Source: Lysobacter sp. M2-1
GTDB lineage: Bacteria > Pseudomonadota > Gammaproteobacteria > Xanthomonadales > Xanthomonadaceae
Length of the DNA stretch: 64,000 bases
Assembly: GCF_022662495.1 (NCBI RefSeq)
Contig: NZ_JAKPBU010000005.1
Location: 62,001 to 126,000, forward strand
Reading direction: 5' to 3'
Position 1 is the stretch's first letter. Each line of letters starts with the position of its first letter. The notes beneath the pieces were generated by a model that saw only the letters and a program-made list of their open reading frames with translations, was not told the origin of the DNA and did not search any database. Below, piece after piece: positions 35,697 through 47,027 of this stretch. Position numbers and translations under genes: made by a program.

Positions 35697-38486
35697 TTAC
35701 TGGTACGTACCGGTCAGCGTTGCGCCCGTGTAGGCGGTGAAGCCTGCGATCCGCACGTAGTAGGTGCCTGGCTTGGCCACCAGCACGCAGGTCTCGTTGT
35801 TGGAGCTGGACTCCGAGCCGCAGTCGATCGACGCGGTCGGCGCCTCACCCCACTTCACGTACAGGTCCGCGTCGCCGGTACCGCCGGCCATGACGAAGCT
35901 GACCTGGGTCGCACCGGCCGGAACCACCAGGCTGTAGTACGTCTGGCTGCCCACGGCACCGGCCACGGCCACCGGCACGCCATTGGCGAGCGGGATGGTC
36001 GACGCCGGCGGCGGCGGCGGAACCCGCAGCGCGACCGGCATGTGCAGCGCCGGCAGGCTGGCGTTGCCGTTCGACGACGTCCCGCTGGGCGCGATCTCGA
36101 TCGAACCGAAGCGGAAGCTGCCGTCGGCGGGCGCGCCGGTGTTGTCGATCGTGAACACCACCTGGCGCGACTCACCCGGCTTCAGCGTGAGACTGGCCGG
36201 CAGGATCGTACCCGCGAAGCCCCGCAGGCTCAGCCGCCATTGGTGCTTGGACGACAAGGTGCTGCGGAACGTGCGCGTGAAAGTGCACACGCCGGTGCAG
36301 TTGGCCTTCTGGATCGCGGCCAGGTTCAGGGTCGAGGCCTCACCGCCCAGGGCCGGATTGGCGGCGTCGAAGCGGGCCTTGGTCTCGTTAAGCACCAGTC
36401 CCGAGCGTGCAGCCAGATCGGCCTGCAGACGTCCGGCGCCGGTGGCATGCGCATCGGCCGGGGTGACCTGGTCTTCCAGCCGCACGGTGCGCACCGCAGT
36501 CATGGTCAGGGCCGACTTGATTTCCGGCACCGTCCAGGACGGATGCAGCTGGCGCATCAGCGCTGCCGCGCCCGCGGTATGCGGCGAAGCCATCGAGGTC
36601 CCGCTGATCATCACCACCAGGTTCTCGAAGCCGGTGAGCGTGGTGCCGGCATACGCCGCCAGCACGTCGACACCAGGCGCGGCGAGGTCCGGCTTGAGCA
36701 CATCGTAACCGCCCGGACCGCGCGAACTGAACGAAGCCAGAGAGTCGATGACGTTCGGCGAGACATTGATACCCGCGGTGGCCGAACCGCCGTTGGCGGC
36801 GGCGAAGTCGCGAATCGCATTGCCGATGGCCTGGGTCGTACCGAACGCCGGAATGGTGGTCCCGGGAACGCTGGGCGTAATACCGCCCGCCGCGTTGTTC
36901 GCGATGATCACGACCAGCGCGCCCGCGGCGGCCGCGTTGTTGGTCTTGATCGAGAACGAACAGGTGCCGCGGCGGATCAGGGCGATCGCACCCTGGAACT
37001 GGTTCGGGGCAAACGCCACGCAGCCGTCGTCAGCGCTGTTGATGCCTGGGCTAACCACCAGCGGAGTGGTTCCCGGCAGTGGGGCATTCAGGCCAACGCC
37101 GCCCGAGCCGGCGCTCAGCAGAACGCGCTGGAGGTCGGCAGGCGCAGTGCCCGGCCCAGTGACGGTCAGCACCGAGGTGAACCCGCCAAGACGATGGCGC
37201 GATGCGGCAGAGGACGTGGTCCACGGCTCCACGTGCCCAAGCGTCGCGGGGCCAGGCCCGGAGTTGCCGGCCGAGGCCGCAACGAACACGCCGGCGTCGG
37301 TGGCATTGAGGAACGCCAGCGAGACCGCGTCGTTCCACGGCGAAGCGCCGCCGCCGATGGAGAAGTTGATCACGTCGACGCCGTTGGCGACGGCCTGGTT
37401 GACCGCTGCGACCGAGGAAACGCTCGGGCACGAGCCCTGTCCGGTGGAAATGTTGGTATAGCAGATGTCGTACGCAATCAGGTTGGCACGCGGCGCAACG
37501 CCCGAGAAGGTCGTCGGAGTGCCGCCCACCACTTCTGTGCGCCCATTGCCGGCGGCGGTGGAAGCGGTGTGGCTGCCGTGGCCGTTGGTGTCGCCGAAGC
37601 CAGGTTCCTCGCGGTACAGGGCCGGGAACGCGCAAGCATCGGCCGGCGCGGTCGGCCCGCAGATGAAGTCGTAGCCGCCGATCAGCTTGTCGTTGCAGCG
37701 TCCTTCGTCGACGCCGCCCGGGGCGCAGGTGCCCAGGTACGTGCCGCTGCCATTGGGGTTGGTGTGCACGTAGCCGTCGAGCGGATCCACGGCGGCGAAT
37801 GACGGACTGCCGAAGTTGATGCCGGTGTCCAGGATGCCGACCAGGATGCCCTCGCCGCGTGCGCGGTCGGGTCCGTCGCCGAGCGGCATGGACAGACCGT
37901 TCCAGATGGTGTGCGCGCCGATCAGGGCAGGTCCCAGGTCGGTGTCCAGCGCGTACTCGCGGTACGCCTCGACCATCCGCACTTCCGGCAGTCGCGTGAT
38001 CGCCTCGGCTTCCAGCGGCGACAGCACGGTGACCACGCCATTGAGCGCGTGCTGCATGCGCAGGCTCACCTTCAGGCTGCGGCCCAGCGCGCTGCTCATG
38101 CGCGCCTCGTATCCGCGCTGGCGGTCGCCGAGATACTTCACATAGGCCTTGGCTTCCTTGCTGGCGACATCCAGCCGACCGCGACCGTTGCCCTTGCGCG
38201 CCGGTTTGGCGATACCGGCGACGCCGCCTTTGTACGTGGCCAGCGGCGCGTCCTTGAACACGACGATGTAGGTGCGGGGCCTGTCGTCGGACTGATTCAG
38301 TGCGGTGTCGGTCTTGCCGCCGCCTGCAGCGACGACTGCGTTGGTGCTGGCCGCGGCTTGGGTGCTGCTAGCGCTGGAAGAGAACAGGCCGCTGGAAATC
38401 GCGGCCCAGGCGGCCATGCTGGCCAGCCCTGCCACGAGCACGGCGGCGGCTCCGCGCCTCATGGATTGATGCGGTGTAGTGGACAT
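35697..38486 (-). CDS. Secreted S8 (subtilisin-like) serine peptidase with PA domain and PPC tail
   Basis: This 929-residue protein has a signal/TM segment (about residues 13-30) and an I9-type propeptide (RTYIVVFKDAP). The S8 catalytic triad is Asp220 in GILDTGINFG, His303 in GHGSHTA, and Ser about 629 in GTSMASPHTAG. A PA domain is inserted between His and Ser (FSIKTNNAAAAGALVVI). A C-terminal pre-peptidase domain (DADLYVKWG, YYVRIAG) ends the protein. It probably degrades extracellular protein. GAGGAAA is its ribosome-binding site. A terminator follows. Confidence 0.95.
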   Translation of the reverse strand: MSTTPHQSMRRGAAAVLVAGLASMAAWAAISSGLFSSSASSTQAAASTNAVVAAGGGKTDTALNQSDDRPRTYIVVFKDAPLATYKGGVAGIAKPARKGNGRGRLDVASKEAKAYVKYLGDRQRGYEARMSSALGRSLKVSLRMQHALNGVVTVLSPLEAEAITRLPEVRMVEAYREYALDTDLGPALIGAHTIWNGLSMPLGDGPDRARGEGILVGILDTGINFGSPSFAAVDPLDGYVHTNPNGSGTYLGTCAPGGVDEGRCNDKLIGGYDFICGPTAPADACAFPALYREEPGFGDTNGHGSHTASTAAGNGRTEVVGGTPTTFSGVAPRANLIAYDICYTNISTGQGSCPSVSSVAAVNQAVANGVDVINFSIGGGASPWNDAVSLAFLNATDAGVFVAASAGNSGPGPATLGHVEPWTTSSAASRHRLGGFTSVLTVTGPGTAPADLQRVLLSAGSGGVGLNAPLPGTTPLVVSPGINSADDGCVAFAPNQFQGAIALIRRGTCSFSIKTNNAAAAGALVVIIANNAAGGITPSVPGTTIPAFGTTQAIGNAIRDFAAANGGSATAGINVSPNVIDSLASFSSRGPGGYDVLKPDLAAPGVDVLAAYAGTTLTGFENLVVMISGTSMASPHTAGAAALMRQLHPSWTVPEIKSALTMTAVRTVRLEDQVTPADAHATGAGRLQADLAARSGLVLNETKARFDAANPALGGEASTLNLAAIQKANCTGVCTFTRTFRSTLSSKHQWRLSLRGFAGTILPASLTLKPGESRQVVFTIDNTGAPADGSFRFGSIEIAPSGTSSNGNASLPALHMPVALRVPPPPPASTIPLANGVPVAVAGAVGSQTYYSLVVPAGATQVSFVMAGGTGDADLYVKWGEAPTASIDCGSESSSNNETCVLVAKPGTYYVRIAGFTAYTGATLTGTYQ

Positions 38487-38766
38487 CGGGGGTTTCCTCG
38501 ACAGGATGGATGCCATCCGGCTCGCGGGGGAAAGCCGGGGATCGGTCGACACGGTGTGCGCAACGAACCCCTGGACGAACCGCCAGCCTCGTTGCGCCGC
38601 CGCACGATGCCACGAATTCGCGGCCGCAACCAGCTGCGTCGCAGCAGGTCGCGGCACAACGCTGAACGGGTCATGGACCGGCCACGTTGCGACATGGCAG
38701 CAACATGGCGCGGCTATTCAGACGGCGCGGCGCCTCTGATTCGCGGGCAAAAACTCAAGCTGCGGC

Positions 38767-39924
38767 CTAGGCCTTGCCGTCGAACAATTCCCGGCCGATT
38801 AGCATGCGCCGGATCTCGTTGGTGCCGGCGCCGATCGCGTACAGCTTGGCGTCGCGCAACAGGCGTCCGGTCGGGTACTCGTTGATGTAACCGTTTCCGC
38901 CGAGGGCTTGGATCGCTTCGAGCGCCACCTGCACCGCGGCGTCGGAAGCATGCAGCAGGCAGCTGGCCGCATCGATGCGCGAGCGGTGGCCGGCGTCGTA
39001 ATCGCGCGCCACCTGGTAGGCGAAGGCGCGCGCCGACTGCAACGAGGTGTACATGTCGGCGATCTTGGCTTGCATGATGCCGAAGGTACCGATCGGCGCG
39101 TCGAACTGGCGACGTTCGCGCACGTAGGGCAGGGCGGCGTCGAGCGCGGCCTGCATCAGGCCGATCGGGCCACCGCTGATGACCAGGCGCTCGGTGTTGA
39201 GGCCGTTCATCAGCACCTTCACGCCCAGGTGCACCTCGCCCAGCACGTTCTCCGCCGGGATCTCGCAGTTCTCGAACACCAGCTCGCAGGTATTGCTGCC
39301 GCGCATGCCGAGCTTGTCCAGCTTCTGCGCGGTGGAATAGCCCTTCATCCCGCGCTCGACGATGAAGGCGGTCATGCATTTGCTGCCCGCGTCCTTGGCC
39401 GCGGTGCGCATGTAGACCACCAGCACGTCGGCCTCGGGGCCGTTGGTGATCCACATCTTGCTGCCGTTGGCGATCCAGACATCGCCCTGCAGCTCGGCGC
39501 GGCAGCTCATCGAGCCGACCACGTCCGAACCTGCACCCGGTTCGCTCATCGCCAGCGCGCCCTTCCATTCGCCGGTGCACAGCTTCGGCAGGTACTTGTG
39601 CCGCTGCGCTTCGCTGCCGTTGGCGTACAGGTTGGACACGCACAGGTTGGAATGCGCCACGTACGACAGGCCCACCGAACCGGAGGCGCGCGAGATTTCC
39701 TCCATCGCCACCAGGTGGGCGAGATAGCCCATGTCGCTGCCGCCGTACTCGCCCGGCACGGTGATGCCCAGCAGGCCCAGCTCGCCCAGCTTGGGCCACA
39801 GGTCCTGCGGGAAGGCGTTGTCCTCGTCGATCCTGGCCGCGCGCGGCGCGATCTCAGCCTCGGCGAAGCGGCGCACGGCCTCGCGCAGGGCGTCGATGTC
39901 TTCACCAAGAGGAAACGCGCGCAT
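38767..39924 (-). CDS. liuA: Isovaleryl-CoA dehydrogenase
   Basis: The 385-residue FAD acyl-CoA dehydrogenase has the FAD-binding segments [11 protein letters not shown] and [10 protein letters not shown], and C-terminal [20 protein letters not shown]. The [20 protein letters not shown] segment matches isovaleryl-CoA dehydrogenases (the catalytic Glu is not resolved here). It oxidises isovaleryl-CoA to 3-methylcrotonyl-CoA, the substrate of LiuB/LiuD. It is over 9 kb from liuB and 15 kb from the liuC/D/E group. Confidence 0.93.
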   Translation of the reverse strand: MRAFPLGEDIDALREAVRRFAEAEIAPRAARIDEDNAFPQDLWPKLGELGLLGITVPGEYGGSDMGYLAHLVAMEEISRASGSVGLSYVAHSNLCVSNLYANGSEAQRHKYLPKLCTGEWKGALAMSEPGAGSDVVGSMSCRAELQGDVWIANGSKMWITNGPEADVLVVYMRTAAKDAGSKCMTAFIVERGMKGYSTAQKLDKLGMRGSNTCELVFENCEIPAENVLGEVHLGVKVLMNGLNTERLVISGGPIGLMQAALDAALPYVRERRQFDAPIGTFGIMQAKIADMYTSLQSARAFAYQVARDYDAGHRSRIDAASCLLHASDAAVQVALEAIQALGGNGYINEYPTGRLLRDAKLYAIGAGTNEIRRMLIGRELFDGKA

Positions 39925-40081
39925 CAGTTCGATCCTTTTGCAGACTTGTGCTTTCGGAGAACCATAGCCCCCCTTGAGTCAAGGGGGGCGCCGCGACAGC
40001 GGCGGGGGTTGTGGCAGCGTTGGCAGGGGCTCGAAGTTTGCTTTGCAAACTTTGGGGATCTTCCAGACGCAGGCTGGAAAA

Positions 40082-41185
40082 TCAGTGCCCCGTCCGGATC
40101 CTGCCCCGGAAGTGCGGCGCGGTGCGGCCCATCGGCAGCTTGAGCTTGCCGATGGCGCCGATGCGCTCTTCGGCCAGGCGGTCGGCAGCTTTGTAGGTGG
40201 GGATGCGATCGCGCTCGGAAATCTCGTAGATGCGCGCCAGGTTGTGGTAGATCGTGCGCATCATGCGCATCGCACGCTCGCGGTTGTAGCCGTCCAGTTC
40301 CAGGGCCACGTTCATCACGCCGCCGGCGTTCACTGCGTAGTCCGGCGCATAAACGATGCCACGCTTGTCCACTTCATCGCCGATCGCGTTGTTGGCCAGC
40401 TGGTTGTTGGCCGCGCCGCAGATCACCTTGGCCTTCAGCCGCGGCAGGGTCTGCTCGTTGATCGTGCCGCCCAGTGCGCAGGGCGAATACACGTCGGCCG
40501 GCACGTCGTAGATATCGTCCAGGCCCACCGCCTCCGCGCCGTACTCGTCCACCGCCTTGTCCACCAGTTCCTGGTTGATGTCGGTGACGAAGATCTTCGC
40601 GCCGCGCTCCTTGAGCAGCTTCACGAACTCCATGCCCACGTGGCCCAGGCCCTGCACGGCATAGGAGTACTTGCCCACTTCCTCGTCGCCGTGCGCGCGG
40701 TTGAGCGTGGCCATCAGGCCCTGCAGCGTGCCGTAGGCGGTGAACGGCGACGGGTCGCCGGATCCACCGTGCACCTGGTGCACGCCGGTCACGTACTCGG
40801 TCTCGCGGAATACGTATTCCATGTCGTTGACGTCGATGCCCACGTCCTCGGCGGTGATGTAGCGCCCGCCCAGCGAATCGACGAACTTGCCGAACGCGCG
40901 GAACAGCGCTTCGGACTTGTCGGTGGCGGGGTTGCCGATGATCACCGCCTTGCCGCCGCCGATGTCCAGGCCGGCGACCGCGTTCTTGTAGGTCATGCCG
41001 CGCGACAGGCGCAGCACGTCGTTGAGCGCCTCGGCCTCGCTCCGGTACGGCCACATGCGGGTCCCGCCCAGTGCCGGACCCAGGGTGGTGTCGTGGATCG
41101 CGATGATCGCCTTCAGGCCCGCGTCCTTGTTGTGGCAGAAGACGACCTGCTCGTGGCCGGTGGTGTCGAGGGTTTCAAAGATCAT
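40082..41185 (-). CDS. Leucine/branched-chain amino acid dehydrogenase (Glu/Leu/Phe/Val family)
   Basis: A 367-residue protein of the family, with the active-site segment LGPALGGTRMW, catalytic Lys in GMTYKNAVAGLDIGGGKAV and the NAD fold VQGLGHVGMEFV. It deaminates a branched-chain or aromatic amino acid to the keto acid. Given the liu genes around it, leucine dehydrogenase activity is the best guess, but Val or Phe dehydrogenase cannot be excluded. ATG 41185 starts IFETLDTTG. Confidence 0.88.
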   Translation of the reverse strand: MIFETLDTTGHEQVVFCHNKDAGLKAIIAIHDTTLGPALGGTRMWPYRSEAEALNDVLRLSRGMTYKNAVAGLDIGGGKAVIIGNPATDKSEALFRAFGKFVDSLGGRYITAEDVGIDVNDMEYVFRETEYVTGVHQVHGGSGDPSPFTAYGTLQGLMATLNRAHGDEEVGKYSYAVQGLGHVGMEFVKLLKERGAKIFVTDINQELVDKAVDEYGAEAVGLDDIYDVPADVYSPCALGGTINEQTLPRLKAKVICGAANNQLANNAIGDEVDKRGIVYAPDYAVNAGGVMNVALELDGYNRERAMRMMRTIYHNLARIYEISERDRIPTYKAADRLAEERIGAIGKLKLPMGRTAPHFRGRIRTGH

Positions 41186-41645
41186 TCGAAGACTCCGCGC
41201 CGGTTGCGCACGGGGCGCGATGGCGATTGCTGTGTGGCCGGGCCTGGGCCGGACCGTGGACGAAAAGCGACTGCGCCGGCGGGTGCCGGCGCAACAGGGG
41301 CGGCATTTTACGCCCATGCCGGAATCGGGCTTTCGACTGCCCGTCACGCGGCATGAGGGCCCGCGCTGGAAAACGATTTCAACCCGTGGGAGCGCGCTTG
41401 CGCGCGAATGCCTTTGGACGCGGGGCCGGCATGCATTCGCGGCCAAGGCCGCTCCCACAGGGGGTGTTCCTACCTGCACGGGGCTTTCGGCGGCCCCTCA
41501 GGCGCCATGAAGGGCGGGGCTGGAAAGCGATTTCAACCCGCTCGCCGTGGGAGCGCGCTTGCGCGCGAATGCCTTTCGACGAGTGGCCAAAACGCATTCG
41601 CGGCCAAGGCCGCTCCCACAGCGGGAGGGGTTCCTCGGGCACCTC
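41186..41645. repeat. Intergenic region of duplicated GTGGGAGC-type repeats
   Basis: The 460 bp gap is mostly repeat. GTGGGAGCGCGC units start at 41386 and 41547, each paired with an inverted GCTCCCAC end (41458 and 41619). Around both copies there is also a shared GATTTCAACCCG-like lead-in, so about 160 bp is present twice. No gene is supported here. Confidence 0.8.
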
Positions 41646-43229
41646 TTACAGCTGCGATTCCACCGGCAGCCAGCGGAACAGCGCGGCCTGGGCGCGACGC
41701 ATGCCCGTGGCTTCGGGCTCGCGATCCAGCAGGCTCGGCGGCCGGGTGCTGCGGTCCAGCCAGCGCAGCGCGTCGGCATCGTTGCGATGCAGCCAGTAGC
41801 TCATCGCCGGGCTGGCCAGGTGCAGGTACTCGTCGCGCAGGGCGGCGGCGATACCCGGATCGTCGAAGAACACGCCCATTTCCGTGTTCAGGTTGGCCGA
41901 ACGCGGATCCATGTTGAACGAGCCGATGAAGCCGCGCGCGTCGTCGATCACATACGCCTTGGTATGCAGGCTGGCGCCGCTGCTGCTGCCCGGCCGGTGC
42001 GCCGGGTCGCCGTGGTGCGCCCGGATCTCGTACAGGTGCACGCCGCCGGCGAGCAGGCGCGGACGGTACTTGCTGTAGCCGCCGTGCACCGCGGCCACGT
42101 CGTTGGCGGCCAGCGAATTGGTCACCACACCGGTCTGCACGCCGCGCTTCGCCAGCGCCACCAGCCCGGCGGTCGCGTCGTCGCCGGGCACGAAGTATGG
42201 CGAGATCAGGAAGGCCTTGCGCCGCGCGCTGCGCAGGTCGCGCTCGATCCTGTCCACCAGCAGCTGCGTGCGGGCCAGGCCGTGCTTGACCGGCGGATCG
42301 GACACGATCGCGATGCGGTCGCTCCAGAACGGGCTTAGCGACTGCGCCAGGTAGGCGCGCACGTTCGGCGAGGCCTCCACGCGCTGCAGGTAGGCGCGCG
42401 CGGCGGGACTGTCGGCCTCGGCGCGCGCGCGGGCGATCAGTGCCTGCGCCGGGTCGTCCTGGGTCGAATCGTTCTGCGGTGGATTGGGCCGCGCATCGCC
42501 CACGCTGGCCACCGGCACCGCCGCGGCGCTGTTCCAGTAGCGGTCGAAGATGTCGCTGGCCTGTTGCACCGCCGGGCCGAACAGCACCAGGTCCAGGTCG
42601 TGGAAATTGCTCTCATTCGACGCGCTGAAATATTCGATCCCGATGTTGCGCCCGCCCAGCACCGCCATGCGCCCGTCCGCGATCCAGGCCTTGTTGTGCA
42701 TCCGGTGGTTGAGGCGGAAGAAGCGCTGCAGCATCTCCAGCGCGCGGCCGATGCCGTTGCGGTTGCGCAGCGGGTTGTACAGGCGCACCTCGATCCCCGG
42801 ATGCGCGTCCAGCGTCAGCAGCGCCAGGTCCTTGCCGCCGGCGTTGATGTCGTCCAGCAGCATGCGCACGCGCACGCCGCGTTCGGCCGCCAGCCAGGCT
42901 TCGCGGCCCAGCAGTCGCCCAGTCAGGTCGTCGTGCCAGATGTAGTACTGCAGGTCCAGGCTGCGTTCGGCCTGGCGCGCGGACAGCGCCCGCGCGGCAA
43001 AGGCGTCCAGTCCGTCCGGCACCAGGATCGCGCCGGTCCTGCCGCCGTGGCGTGCCACCAGCGGCGCGACCTCGCGGTCCAGTACGGTGGCAGCCGGCTG
43101 CACGGGCAAGGCCCGTCCCGGCGCGCCGGTCGCCGCCGGGGTCAGGTAGCCGCCCAGCAGCAGGCCGCTGGCCACCAGCACCGCCAGCGCGACCAGGCAC
43201 CACGCGAGCATGCGTTTGAATCGTGTCAT
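41646..43229 (-). CDS. Phospholipase D-family protein (ClsC/YmdC-like)
   Basis: The 527-residue protein has an N-terminal membrane helix ([16 protein letters not shown]), then two PLD domains. HKD motif one is [10 protein letters not shown], motif two is HTKAYVIDD (HxKx4D), each followed by the typical GSFNMDPRS-type downstream segment. It resembles cardiolipin synthase C and periplasmic PLD proteins, so it may transfer phosphatidyl groups at the outer face of the inner membrane. It is divergent from icmF over 204 bp. Confidence 0.9.
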   Translation of the reverse strand: MTRFKRMLAWCLVALAVLVASGLLLGGYLTPAATGAPGRALPVQPAATVLDREVAPLVARHGGRTGAILVPDGLDAFAARALSARQAERSLDLQYYIWHDDLTGRLLGREAWLAAERGVRVRMLLDDINAGGKDLALLTLDAHPGIEVRLYNPLRNRNGIGRALEMLQRFFRLNHRMHNKAWIADGRMAVLGGRNIGIEYFSASNESNFHDLDLVLFGPAVQQASDIFDRYWNSAAAVPVASVGDARPNPPQNDSTQDDPAQALIARARAEADSPAARAYLQRVEASPNVRAYLAQSLSPFWSDRIAIVSDPPVKHGLARTQLLVDRIERDLRSARRKAFLISPYFVPGDDATAGLVALAKRGVQTGVVTNSLAANDVAAVHGGYSKYRPRLLAGGVHLYEIRAHHGDPAHRPGSSSGASLHTKAYVIDDARGFIGSFNMDPRSANLNTEMGVFFDDPGIAAALRDEYLHLASPAMSYWLHRNDADALRWLDRSTRPPSLLDREPEATGMRRAQAALFRWLPVESQL

Positions 43230-43433
43230 TGCAGGGCGTCCGCCGGCGGTGGAATCGGTGCGAAGTCCGGCGCGCATTCCCCATGCGCCATCCGGATATA
43301 TGTGCAGCGCGCGCTGCGCGTGCAGTATTGGCGGCATCCCGCGCCGGCCACAAGCCTTGCGCCCGCGTGCCCGGGCCGTCCGGACCCCCGCGCTACAATC
43401 GGGTTCTCTCGTTTTCGGCACCAAGACGCGCCC

Positions 43434-46400
43434 ATGAGCACGCCTGCACAGAACCTGCCTGCGAGCCAGGCCCCCACTTTTGATGAGAGCCGCACGCCGC
43501 TGCGCTTCGTCACCGCCGCCAGCCTGTTCGACGGCCACGACGCGGCGATCAACATCATGCGCCGGCTGATCCAGGCGCAGGGCGCGGAAGTGATCCACCT
43601 GGGCCACAACCGCTCGGTCGAGGACGTGGTCCGCGCCGCGCTGCAGGAAGACGCCGACGGCATCGCCCTGTCCAGCTACCAGGGCGGCCACGTCGAGTAC
43701 TTCAAGTACATGGTCGACATGCTGGCCGAACGCGGCGCCGCCCACATCCGCGTGTTCGGCGGCGGCGGCGGCACGATCACCCCGGAGGAAATCCGCGAAC
43801 TCGAAGGCTACGGCGTCGAGCGCATCTACCACCCCAACGACGGCATGAAGATGGGCCTGGTGGAGATGATCGAAGACGTGGTCAAGCGCGCCGGCGACGC
43901 ACGGAGCGTTTCGGCGCGCGGCAGGCACGAACACGCGCCCGGCATCGACGACGAAATCGGCATCGGCCGCGTGCTTTCCAACCTCGAGGACGGCGCCATC
44001 GTTGAGGCCGAGCTGTCCAAGCTGCGCAAGCAGTGGCAGCTCGCCGGCGGCAAGACCCCGGTCATCGGCATCACCGGCACCGGTGGCGCCGGCAAGTCCT
44101 CGGTCACCGACGAACTGCTCAACCGCTTCCTGGCCAGCTTCCCGCAGATGCGCATCGCGGTGATCAGCGTCGACCCCACCCGCCGCCGCACCGGCGGCGC
44201 GCTGCTGGGCGACCGCATCCGCATGAACTCGCTGCGCAGCCATCGCGTGTACATGCGCTCCATGGCCACGCGCCGTCAGCACGTGGCCACCAACGCCGTG
44301 CTCAAGGACTGCATCGGCTTCCTCAAGGGCCTGGGCTACGACCTGGTGATCGTGGAAACCGCCGGCATCGGTCAGAGCGATTCGGAGATCGTCGACCTGG
44401 TCGACTTCCCGATGTACGTGATGACCAGCGACTACGGCGCGGCCAGCCAGCTCGAGAAGATCGACATGATCGACTACGCCGAGCTGATCGTGCTCAACAA
44501 GTACGACAAGCGCGGCGCCGAGGACGCGCTGCGCGACATCCGCAAGCAGTGGAAGCGCAACCGCACCGCGTTCAAGACCGCCGACGAGGACGTGCCGGTC
44601 TATCCCACCATCGCCAGCCAGTTCAACGACCCCGGCATCAGCTGGATGTTCACCAACCTGTGCCGGTTGCTGCGCACAAAACTGTCGCTGCCGGACGCCC
44701 GGTGGACCCCGCGCCTGGATACCAGCCTCAAGGAACCGCGCGCCACCGTGCTGATCCCAGGCGCCCGCGTGCGCTACCTGGCCGAGATCGCCGAGCAGGG
44801 CAGGGCCATCAACGCCAGCATCGAGAAACAGGGCGAAGCCGCCGACCGCGCGCAGGGCTATTGGCAGTCGCTGCATGACCTGGGCGACGAAGCTCTGCCC
44901 AAGGCCCTCGACCTCTATGCTGCCGACGCTTTGCTTCCCTCTCCCGAGGGGAGAGGGGCTCAGAGCGTCGACCGCACGCTGCTGACCCTGCGCCAGCGCT
45001 ACAACGACGCCGTCCAGTCCCTCACCAACGATTCGCTCAAGCTCCTGCGCGAATGGCCGCAGCGCCTGAAGTCGATCACCGACGAGGTCACCGAATACGA
45101 AGTCCGCGGCAAGAAGATCCGGGTCGAGAACTACCGCGACTCGCTCAGCCACCAGAAGGTGCCCAAGATCGCCGCGCCCAGCTACAAGAGCTGGGGCGAG
45201 CTGCTGGTATTCCTGGGCAAGGAAAACCTGCCCGGTTCGTATCCCTATACCGGCGGCGTGTACCCCTACCGCCGCACCGGCGAGGACCCGATCCGCATGT
45301 TCGCCGGCGAGGGCACGCCCGAGCGCACCAACCGCCGCTTCCATTACCTCAGCGTCGGCCAGCCAGCCGCGCGCCTGTCCACCGCCTTCGACAGCGTCAC
45401 CCTGTACGGCGAGGATCCGGCGCCGCGCCCGGACATCTACGGCAAGATCGGCAACTCCGGCGTCAACATCCCCACCCTGGACGACATGAAGAAGCTCTAC
45501 TCCGGCTTCGACCTGTGCGCGCCCAGCACCAGCGTGTCGATGACCATCAACGGCCCGGCGCCGATCATCCTGGCGATGTTCATGAACACCGCCATCGACC
45601 AGCAGGTGGAGAAATACCTCAAGGCCGATGACGCCCGCTGGGCCGACGCCGAGCAGAAGATCGCGAAGTTCTTCGAAGGCCGGCAACGCCCGAAGTACCA
45701 CGGCGACCTGCCGCCCACCAACGACGGCCTCGGCTTGGGCCTGCTCGGCATCACCGGCGACCAGCTGGTCGATGCCGACACCTACGCCCGCATCAAGGCA
45801 GAAACGCTCGCCACCGTGCGCGGCACAGTGCAGGCCGACATCCTCAAGGAGGACCAGGCCCAGAACACCTGCATCTTCAGCACCGAGTTCGCGCTGCGGA
45901 TGATGGGCGACATCCAGCAGCACTTCGTCGACCACAAGGTGCGCAACTTCTATTCGGTCTCGATCAGCGGCTATCACATCGCCGAGGCCGGGGCGAACCC
46001 GATATCGCAGCTCGCCTTCACCCTGAGCAACGGCTTCACCATCGTCGAGTACTACCTGGCGCGCGGGATGAAGATCGACGACTTCGCGCCCAACCTGAGC
46101 TTCTTCTTCAGCAACGGCATGGACCCGGAGTACACCGTCATCGGCCGCGTCGCGCGGCGCATCTGGGCGCGCGCCATGCGCGAGCGCTACGGCGCCAACG
46201 AACGCAGCCAGATGATGAAGTACCACATCCAGACCAGCGGCCGCAGCCTGCACGCGCAGGAGATCCAGTTCAACGACATCCGCACCACGCTGCAGGCGCT
46301 GTACGCCCTGTTCGACAACTGCAACAGCCTGCACACCAACGCCTATGACGAGGCCATCACCACGCCCACGGAAGAGTCCGTGCGCCGCGCCGTGGCCATC

Positions 46401-46991
46401 CAGATGATCATCAACAAGGAGCTGGGGCTGAACTTCTGCGAAAACCCCTGGCAGGGCAGCTTCATCGTCGACCAGCTCACCGACATCGTGGAAGAGGCCG
46501 TCTACAAGGAGTTCGAAGCCATCAGCGACCGCGGCGGCGTGCTCGGCGCCATGGACACCATGTACCAGCGCGGCAAGATCCAGGAAGAGTCGCTCTACTA
46601 CGAACACAAGAAGCACGACGGCTCGCTGCCGCTGGTGGGTGTGAACACCTTCCTGCCCAAGCAGCACGCTGGCGAGATCGCCACCGAGATCGAACTGATC
46701 CGCTCCACCGAGGAAGAAAAGGGCCAGCAGATCGCCAACGTGCTGGCCTGGCAGCAGTCACGTAACGTGCTGGCGCCCGAAGGCGAAACCGAACACGCCC
46801 ATGTGGTGGAAGACGATGCCGCCGCCGCCACCGAACCGCACGACGGCCACGGCCTGGGCTACCTGCAGAAGGCCGCCCGCGACCGCAAGAACGTGTTCGC
46901 GGCGCTGATGGAAGCGGTCAAGACCCACTCGCTTGGGCAGATCAGCCATGCGCTGTACGATGTGGGCGGGGAGTACCGAAGGAACATGTGA
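43434..46991 (+). CDS. icmF: Fused isobutyryl-CoA mutase IcmF (B12 domain-GTPase-mutase)
   Basis: The 1185-residue fusion has an N-terminal cobalamin-binding domain ([11 protein letters not shown], then SSYQGGH), a MeaB-type G domain with Walker [10 protein letters not shown] at about residues 214-222, a linker, and a C-terminal acyl-CoA mutase domain. It rearranges isobutyryl-CoA and butyryl-CoA (also isovaleryl and pivalyl-CoA). A palindrome at about residue 501 sits in the linker. Start ATG 43434 follows a TACAAT -10-like box at 43394. Its last 150 codons are duplicated at 52765-53232. Confidence 0.96.
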   Translation: MSTPAQNLPASQAPTFDESRTPLRFVTAASLFDGHDAAINIMRRLIQAQGAEVIHLGHNRSVEDVVRAALQEDADGIALSSYQGGHVEYFKYMVDMLAERGAAHIRVFGGGGGTITPEEIRELEGYGVERIYHPNDGMKMGLVEMIEDVVKRAGDARSVSARGRHEHAPGIDDEIGIGRVLSNLEDGAIVEAELSKLRKQWQLAGGKTPVIGITGTGGAGKSSVTDELLNRFLASFPQMRIAVISVDPTRRRTGGALLGDRIRMNSLRSHRVYMRSMATRRQHVATNAVLKDCIGFLKGLGYDLVIVETAGIGQSDSEIVDLVDFPMYVMTSDYGAASQLEKIDMIDYAELIVLNKYDKRGAEDALRDIRKQWKRNRTAFKTADEDVPVYPTIASQFNDPGISWMFTNLCRLLRTKLSLPDARWTPRLDTSLKEPRATVLIPGARVRYLAEIAEQGRAINASIEKQGEAADRAQGYWQSLHDLGDEALPKALDLYAADALLPSPEGRGAQSVDRTLLTLRQRYNDAVQSLTNDSLKLLREWPQRLKSITDEVTEYEVRGKKIRVENYRDSLSHQKVPKIAAPSYKSWGELLVFLGKENLPGSYPYTGGVYPYRRTGEDPIRMFAGEGTPERTNRRFHYLSVGQPAARLSTAFDSVTLYGEDPAPRPDIYGKIGNSGVNIPTLDDMKKLYSGFDLCAPSTSVSMTINGPAPIILAMFMNTAIDQQVEKYLKADDARWADAEQKIAKFFEGRQRPKYHGDLPPTNDGLGLGLLGITGDQLVDADTYARIKAETLATVRGTVQADILKEDQAQNTCIFSTEFALRMMGDIQQHFVDHKVRNFYSVSISGYHIAEAGANPISQLAFTLSNGFTIVEYYLARGMKIDDFAPNLSFFFSNGMDPEYTVIGRVARRIWARAMRERYGANERSQMMKYHIQTSGRSLHAQEIQFNDIRTTLQALYALFDNCNSLHTNAYDEAITTPTEESVRRAVAIQMIINKELGLNFCENPWQGSFIVDQLTDIVEEAVYKEFEAISDRGGVLGAMDTMYQRGKIQEESLYYEHKKHDGSLPLVGVNTFLPKQHAGEIATEIELIRSTEEEKGQQIANVLAWQQSRNVLAPEGETEHAHVVEDDAAAATEPHDGHGLGYLQKAARDRKNVFAALMEAVKTHSLGQISHALYDVGGEYRRNM
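44937..44957 (+). repeat. In-frame palindrome inside icmF
   Basis: A CCCTCTCCC-GAG-GGGAGAGGG palindrome lies in the coding sequence, translating to the segment LPSPEGRGA. It resembles intergenic ccctctccc-type repeats and sits in the linker between the G domain and the mutase domain, where an insertion can be tolerated. It looks like a dispersed repeat captured by the gene. Confidence 0.7.
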
Positions 46992-47027
46992 CAGCCGGTA
47001 GCGGTTGTCCATGGCAAGGGGGAGGGG

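Noticed and set aside
34932-37802. 956-codon plus-strand frame opposite the DUF2141 and subtilase genes
   Set aside because: No recognisable domain, and the opposite strand has the full S8 peptidase signature.
41646-46667. 1673-codon minus-strand frame
   Set aside because: Only the last 527 codons encode the PLD protein; the remainder is the antisense shadow of icmF.
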